The notes under the pieces were generated by a model that had not been told where the DNA came from, did not search any database, and saw only the letters and a program-made list of their open reading frames with translations. A stretch of DNA of 22,908 nucleotides, from positions 58,503 to 81,410 of the forward strand of contig BFEA01001022.1 in the NCBI GenBank assembly GCA_003427395.1, written 5' to 3'. This DNA comes from Chara braunii (Eukaryota; Streptophyta; Charophyceae; Charales; Characeae). The position numbers and the translations under genes were made by a program. Shown here piece after piece: positions 18,698-22,908 of this stretch; within the stretch, counting starts at the first letter, position 1; every line of letters starts with the position of its first letter.

Positions 18698-19860
18698 CTA
18701 CCCATTTAGCCTGTAGAGCCAGATCCCAAGCCCTCCTTGTGTTCGCGGGGAGCAAATAAGATCCCAGGCCACTTTAGATATAAATGTCTGGTCCTCCTCC
18801 GTCGAATGTTTCCAAAGGTAACGAGAGGCAGCTTTTTTGATTTTAGTGTAGGCTTCATCCCCTAGCAGAGATACTGACAACGGGAACCATAGTATCGAAA
18901 AGGCAGCTGCTGATAAGACTAAAGCTCTCCCAAGCAAGGACAATTTGTAGTTGCGTAGACTTCCATGGATTCTTGCCAAAACTCGATCCGACAAAAACAA
19001 ATCTTGCGTTTTTTAGCAGTCGGCAAGTGTCACCTGAACCCCAAGGAACCTCTCTGAGTTCTCAGTCGGTACTTGTCTCAGCCCCCAGTCCACACACATA
19101 TCAAAGGCTGGAGGCAAGAAGAACACAGACTTAGACCAGTTTATGGAAGCTTCGGAAATAATGCAGTATTCGTCTATGACCTTTCTCAGAGCCTCCATGG
19201 AGGGAGTGGAGTTCACACAGGCAACTGTGAGGTCGTCTGCAAGCGCGCCGCCCTTCCAATGTAAAGAGGAACTGAGTTTTAGGCCAATTATTTCATCATT
19301 ATATCGAATGTTATTTAATAATACTTCAAGCTGGAGGAAAAATAATAAAGGGGCAAGGGGGCAACCTTGCCTCAAAGATCTCGTTAGTTCAAACTCATCG
19401 GACAAGTGCCCATTGACCATGATTGTTGAGACCGTATCCGCATACATCGAGTGGACCCAACTTAAAAACCCACTACCAAACCCCATTTTAGACAAGGTAG
19501 TTGAGACAAAGGCCCAACCCACCTTGTCATATGCTTTCTCCATATCAAGGAGCGGTATTGCTACATTGCGTTCCTCCGCTCCTATAACTTTCAAGGTCTG
19601 TATCATGGTCTGTATGTTTTCAAAGATGGACCTGCCTTTGATAAAGGCCCCTTGTTCCCACCCCACCAAGTGGGGGAGTTCGTTAGCTAGTCGAATGGCC
19701 AACGTTTTGGCAAGGATTTTGTAAACTACATTCAGGACGGATATCGGGCGGTAATTTCTCACCTCCTTTTTATCCCCCTTTTTGTAGAGTAGGGCGATAA
19801 AACCCTTGACGAAATTGCGTGGCAAGGTCCCCGTAATGAACTGAGAAATAGTTCAACTGG
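18698..19860 (-). pseudogene. LINE reverse transcriptase domain
   Basis: Copies LINE RNA at the nicked target. Blocks in order: LYKKGDKKEVRNYRPISVLN, AFIKGRSIFENI, LLDMEKAYDKVGW (first catalytic Asp), RSLRQGCPLAPLLFFL, the catalytic GGALADDLTVAC (ADD pair, near 19225), INWSKSVFF and RFLGVQV. The same frame then passes a TAA (19013-19015) into RIHGSLRNYKLSLLGRALVL and WDLICSPRTQGGLG, the usual region downstream of LINE RT. A frameshift near 18750 leads into the C-terminal region. Catalytic residues are kept; a frameshift near 19860 separates it from the upstream linker. Confidence 0.9.
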
Positions 19861-21351
19861 GAGACCGTCAATCCCGTGGCATTTGCCCGGGGCCATTTTC
19901 CTAACTGTTGAGAAAAGTTCATTTTCCGAGATAGGGGCCTCCATCAGGTTCCTAACGCTGGTGGATATGCAGGCACTTGTTCTGTCCCAAAAGGTACATT
20001 GTTCTGATAGATCCGTATAAAACTTGTCAAAAGGTCTTCTTGTGGGTACGATGTCACGAAAGTAATCGAGAGCATAATTGCATAACTCTTGGGCATCACT
20101 AGCAACCTGGTTATGTAAGTTGAAGGGATGCACCAGTTCCCTAATAACCAGTTTTACCTGTCTAATAATCAAAGATCGAAAACTCTGTTTAGTCATTCTG
20201 CCATATCCAATAATAGCCCGCATTTTAAGTCAGTCCAACCATTCAGTCTGCCTTTCAAGTTCAAGGGTTTCAAGTTTGCACAGGGCTTAACTTCTGATAC
20301 CAGCCCAATAAAAATAAGAAAATGGGTCTTGACCCATTTTAGATTCGGCCTCTTGAATCTCTTTCTGGCATTTGATTTCCTGCCATCTGCAATTTGCATC
20401 CTTCATGCGCGAGAAGAGTACCATTGCTTCTCTGATAATTGCTATACCCACTTCTGCCTATCCCTCGATAGTCTCAAACAGATCCTTGGCCCCAAGCCAA
20501 CCCTCCATCTGTGTGAAGACCCAGGTTGGGATCCCCTTATCCTTTAGATTGTTCACATTAAGGCGGAAAGGGGGTCTGGCTGTTTGGACTAATTCCTTCG
20601 AGATAATATCGACTAGCACCAGGTAATGGTCGGAGTAGGAGGCAATAGTGAAGTCATCCATTATACAGCGGTCCCACAAGGAGCCCCTTACTGCTATAAA
20701 GTCCAGGCGTCTACGTGGTTCTGGTGTCTTATCATCCGGCTTTGGGTCATACCAAGTATATCCATGGTTATCCAGATTCATGATACGATAGGCATCGATT
20801 AAACTTTGTGATTCAAAGAAGGAAAGTAACATTGAAGCATCGACCCTTAACGGAGAGGCATCTGGAGAGTCCAAGCCCGAGTTTAAGGTGGTGTTCCAGT
20901 CACCAAGAATAGCTAGATTCTGAGTGTCCGAGAAGCAGGCTGGCAGATTGAAAAATAATTTTGTTCGATTAATGTAGTCATTGGGGGCATAGACCGACAT
21001 GACCGCCCAATCTTCATTCTCTATTCTGATTTTGACCCAGGCCCAACGACCCCCAGGGTCTACGTAGTGGTCCAGCACAGTGCGGTCCAAATCTTTGTGG
21101 ATTAAAACCGCCACTCCACCCCTGGACCTCTGTGCGGGGGCCCATAACTGAGGACCGGTGCACCACTGTTGTGCCTCCTGTATTTTAGACTGATCTAATT
21201 TCGTTTCTTGTAGACATAATATTTGAACATTTTCAGAGTGAACTCACTCAGAGATACTTGCTCTCTTGTGTCCATTAGAAGTACCAACCAAACCTTTAAT
21301 ACTCCAGCTCACCATTCGTACCCTACTGGGCAGAGGCATGGGGCTGGGCAT
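19861..21351 (-). pseudogene. LINE ORF2 N-terminus: AP-like endonuclease and linker
   Basis: Nicks target DNA to prime reverse transcription. The ATG at 21349-21351 follows an in-frame TAG; 12 codons later comes MVSWSIKGLVG. Endonuclease motifs: ILCLQETKLD (catalytic Glu), RGGVAVL, MSVYAPND, LAILGDWNT (catalytic Asp/Asn), RRRLDFI and ASYSDHYLV (catalytic Asp-His). The Asn normally in the first motif (SWNxRG) is Ser. TGA at 21244-21246 breaks the frame. TAG 20458-20460 and a later TAA and TGA break the linker, which continues in the same frame to VRKMAPGKCHGIDGLPVE near 19860, the usual entry to LINE RT. Confidence 0.87.
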
Positions 21352-21540
21352 CACCGCTCGGGTCTTGGATGCGGGGGAGCAGCGCTCCTACTTTTTTCAC
21401 TAAGGTCATGATTACTTTCTGTTCCAGTTAACTCTCGGTCGCGGTCCCTACTGCCACATCAGCAGCCACATCAGGGTCTTCTCTCTCCAGTAAAGTCTCT
21501 ACCACGTCAGCAACTCCGGCGGTAACTTCTTGTCAAGTCA
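21352..21540 (-). pseudogene. Possible remnant of LINE ORF1 C-terminus
   Basis: A minus-strand frame overlapping the ORF2 start reads VVETLLEREDPDVAADVAVG, a TAA, then LEQKVIMTLVKKVGALLPRI and stops at TAG near 21328. Acidic helical composition just upstream of ORF2 would suit the end of ORF1, but no zinc knuckle or RRM is visible. It could equally belong to the leader or gag start of the LTR element suspected to the right. Confidence 0.3.
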
Positions 21541-21551
21541 TCACTACCTCA

Positions 21552-21604
21552 GCACACGTGTGCATGCCCACTTACCTGTGCGTCACCTGGCACGTGCGCA
21601 CGTG
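21552..21604. repeat. Two CACGTG-centred palindromes
   Basis: gcacacgtgtgc (21552-21563) and cacgtgcgcacgtg (21591-21604) are perfect palindromes, the second carrying two CACGTG boxes. They lie between the LINE 5' side and the candidate primer-binding site. CACGTG is the G-box/E-box core; any regulatory role is unproven. Confidence 0.55.
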
Positions 21605-21630
21605 TGAGTGTTGTCATCGTCAGGAGAACT

Positions 21631-21642
21631 GCTCCGATACCA
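21631..21642 (-). other. Candidate primer-binding site (initiator-Met tRNA type)
   Basis: On the minus strand TGGTATCGGAGC matches the common plant LTR-element site TGGTATCAGAGC at 11 of 12 positions. It is preceded by ATT and, before that, TTGCA, the usual LTR end plus short spacer. This marks the inner edge of a minus-strand 5' LTR at about 21646. Confidence 0.6.
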
Positions 21643-21645
21643 AAT

Positions 21646-22400
21646 TGCAATGAACCCAGATCGTGAAGACAGTTGTCAACAATGCAAGTCCAAATGAGTG
21701 TCAACCAGCTGATGATTATCAATAATTCGTATTCGTGTCCAGATACCCAAGAGAAGAGAAGACATACACAGACGAGGTAGATGAGAGGGAGGAAAGACTT
21801 ATAGTGGGGAAGATAGAAACAATGCCCACTGCTTCTTCGGGCTCCCTCCTCAATAATCAATAATCTAAACGAGTATCTAAAGTCACCTCAATGTGCCACG
21901 TGGCACGTCTAGTCAGTCCCTCATCAATGCTGGAGCAATGTCGACATGAAGACAACCAGGTAAGTATCCACGATCTCTCCACAGTCCTGACCTCCTCCTG
22001 AGTAACGATAATCAGAACAACAACATAAGTCACATAGCTTCGCCTCGTCAACATAGTAGTACAGATGGCAGCACCCACATTAGCCACCAGTAGTACACGT
22101 GGCAGCATCCACGGCAGCGACAACGCATGGCAGCTGCCACGTCAGCATGCCAAGAAGACAGGTGCAAGCCAGCCACCATGCCGGACCAGCAGCGCGCCGC
22201 CGTAGACACAATGCCATCACAGAGCCAGCGCTCAACCAGCTTCGCAGCGTTCAGCCAGAGTCGTCGTTAGCGCGTGAAGACAGCATCGACATAAGACAGA
22301 ATGAATGTCAAAGCCAGGAAAGTCAGTGCTTATGTAGCGTTGACTCGGGATCTGGGACCCAGATGCTACCACCCTCAGCCGTCCAGATCTCGATGCAAAC
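21646..22400 (-). repeat. Probable 5' LTR of a minus-strand retrotransposon (right edge unknown)
   Basis: Lies immediately outside the candidate primer-binding site; the plus-strand edge reads tgcaatgaaccc. No second copy occurs in the window, so length and right edge are not defined and the given end is nominal. It includes tgccacgtggca (near 21894) and several repeats of an acgtggcagc-like motif near 22095-22145. It could be the 5' LTR of element B, but that cannot be shown here. Confidence 0.35.
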
Positions 22401-22411
22401 TAAGGCCCAGA

Positions 22412-22439
22412 TCCTACCCCTTAAGGCGTATTGGCCGCC
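22412..22439 (+). repeat. 28-base direct repeat, copy 1
   Basis: tcctaccccttaa then gcgtattggccg, differing from copy 2 at two positions. Confidence 0.7.
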
Positions 22440-22812
22440 GGGCGAAGGAGGATGGCGAGCTGCGTGCCGTGGGAAAATGAAGAAAGGGCACTGGATCGGA
22501 AGGATCCACGGCGAGGGAGCGGCCCTAAGGTTTTTTTAACGAGTTGTTACCTTTCCAGAAGCGATCTCGTGAGGGCAGGCACATGGGCGGAGGGAAGAGG
22601 ACCGCAGATGATGGGGATTATCTCCAAGGGGAAGCCGTCGGATAGTAGAGTTTGTCGTTTTTTTTTTTTTTTTTCTTTTCCTTTTTTTTTTTCACGCGGT
22701 TTTTTGTCTCCGTTGGTACAGCCATGAAGGGGCCCTCGCTCCACAACTCTCCAAATGTGCAAAATGAGAATGAATCTTTTGCTAGAACATGAAACTATAC
22801 ACCGCCATATTT

Positions 22813-22840
22813 TCCTACCCCTTAACGCGTATTGGCCGCG
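22813..22840 (+). repeat. 28-base direct repeat, copy 2
   Basis: Same core as 22412-22439, 401 bases away. Both are followed by G-rich sequence. Confidence 0.7.
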
Positions 22841-22854
22841 GGGGGGAGGACCGT

Positions 22855-22872
22855 GTCTCTCTCTCTCTCTCT

Positions 22873-22908
<36 letters not shown>
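22855..22908. repeat. (CT)n microsatellite at the window edge
   Basis: CT units with two CCT interruptions, continuing to the last base of the window. Confidence 0.95.

Larger units (their letters stand above)
16737..21351 (-). mobile_element. L1-type LINE retrotransposon (near full-length ORF2, decayed)
   Basis: On the minus strand: endonuclease, linker, reverse transcriptase, a long C-terminal region with a zinc-binding domain, a 3' UTR of about 500 bases, and a 12-base poly-A (T run at 16737-16748). This is the layout of plant L1 elements. Coding continuity is broken by about nine stops and at least two frameshifts. It abuts the start of element B RT at 16736. I found no matching target-site duplication on its 5' side, so that side is rearranged or lies beyond what I can define. 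Confidence 0.85.
22401..22852. other. Unassigned right-hand region with short repeats
   Basis: No gene recognised. It holds two copies of a 28-base repeat (22412-22439 and 22813-22840), a T-rich tract (22658-22692) and a stretch at 22753-22800 resembling 39-95. The plus-strand frame at 22099-22539 is open for 146 codons but resembles no protein I know and crosses the presumed LTR. Confidence 0.4.

Noticed and set aside
19143-19724. Plus-strand 193-codon ORF opposite the LINE reverse transcriptase
   Set aside because: It is an antisense shadow of the RT motifs on the minus strand.
1-22908. CRISPR array, bacterial operon or phage system
   Set aside because: No regularly spaced repeats or bacterial gene organisation; all coding signals are eukaryotic retroelements.

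Overview
The window is eukaryotic repeat DNA with no intact host gene that I can support. The transposon types are plant-like: chromodomain-tailed Ty3/gypsy elements, an L1-type LINE with a C-terminal zinc-binding domain, a tRNA-derived SINE, microsatellites and an assembly gap beside a GT repeat. Together they suggest a large, repeat-rich streptophyte genome. A charophyte alga such as Chara is my guess, from the general look of the proteins only.

Layout. 1-190 is anonymous DNA whose first ~100 bases resemble a stretch near the right end. 200-677 is a complete-looking tRNA-derived SINE (plus strand) with pol III A and B boxes, an internal hairpin, a poly-A tail and matching target-site duplications. 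1019-10732 is element A, a full-length but decayed Ty3/gypsy element on the minus strand (gag, protease, reverse transcriptase, RNase H, integrase with a chromodomain-like tail), bounded by LTRs and a matching (a)atcc duplication. Its left LTR is split by a solo LTR of the same family (1092-2157), which has its own (a)catg duplication. 10998-11639 is a GT microsatellite running into a 562-base gap. 11640-13900 is unassigned. It holds a GC-rich island next to a splice-acceptor-like sequence, one short acidic ORF, and perhaps the unrecognised LTR of the next element.

13900-16736 is element B, an older and more broken Ty3/gypsy relative of A (minus strand), cut off at the start of its reverse transcriptase. 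It directly abuts the oligo-T at 16737, which is the poly-A end of a minus-strand LINE (16737 to about 21351, possibly to 21540). The LINE has 3' UTR, zinc-binding C-terminus, reverse transcriptase and endonuclease in order, broken by stops and frameshifts. Just beyond its 5' side, 21631-21660 looks like an initiator-Met primer-binding site joined to an LTR edge in the same orientation as element B. The LINE may therefore sit inside an LTR element that also lost its gag-protease section.

No genes here work together in an operon sense. The coding sequences are mobile-element proteins in various states of decay. The best signals are the SINE, the LTR-in-LTR nesting, the strong excess of TAG among the stops in element A, and the stem-forming palindromes in its long leader.
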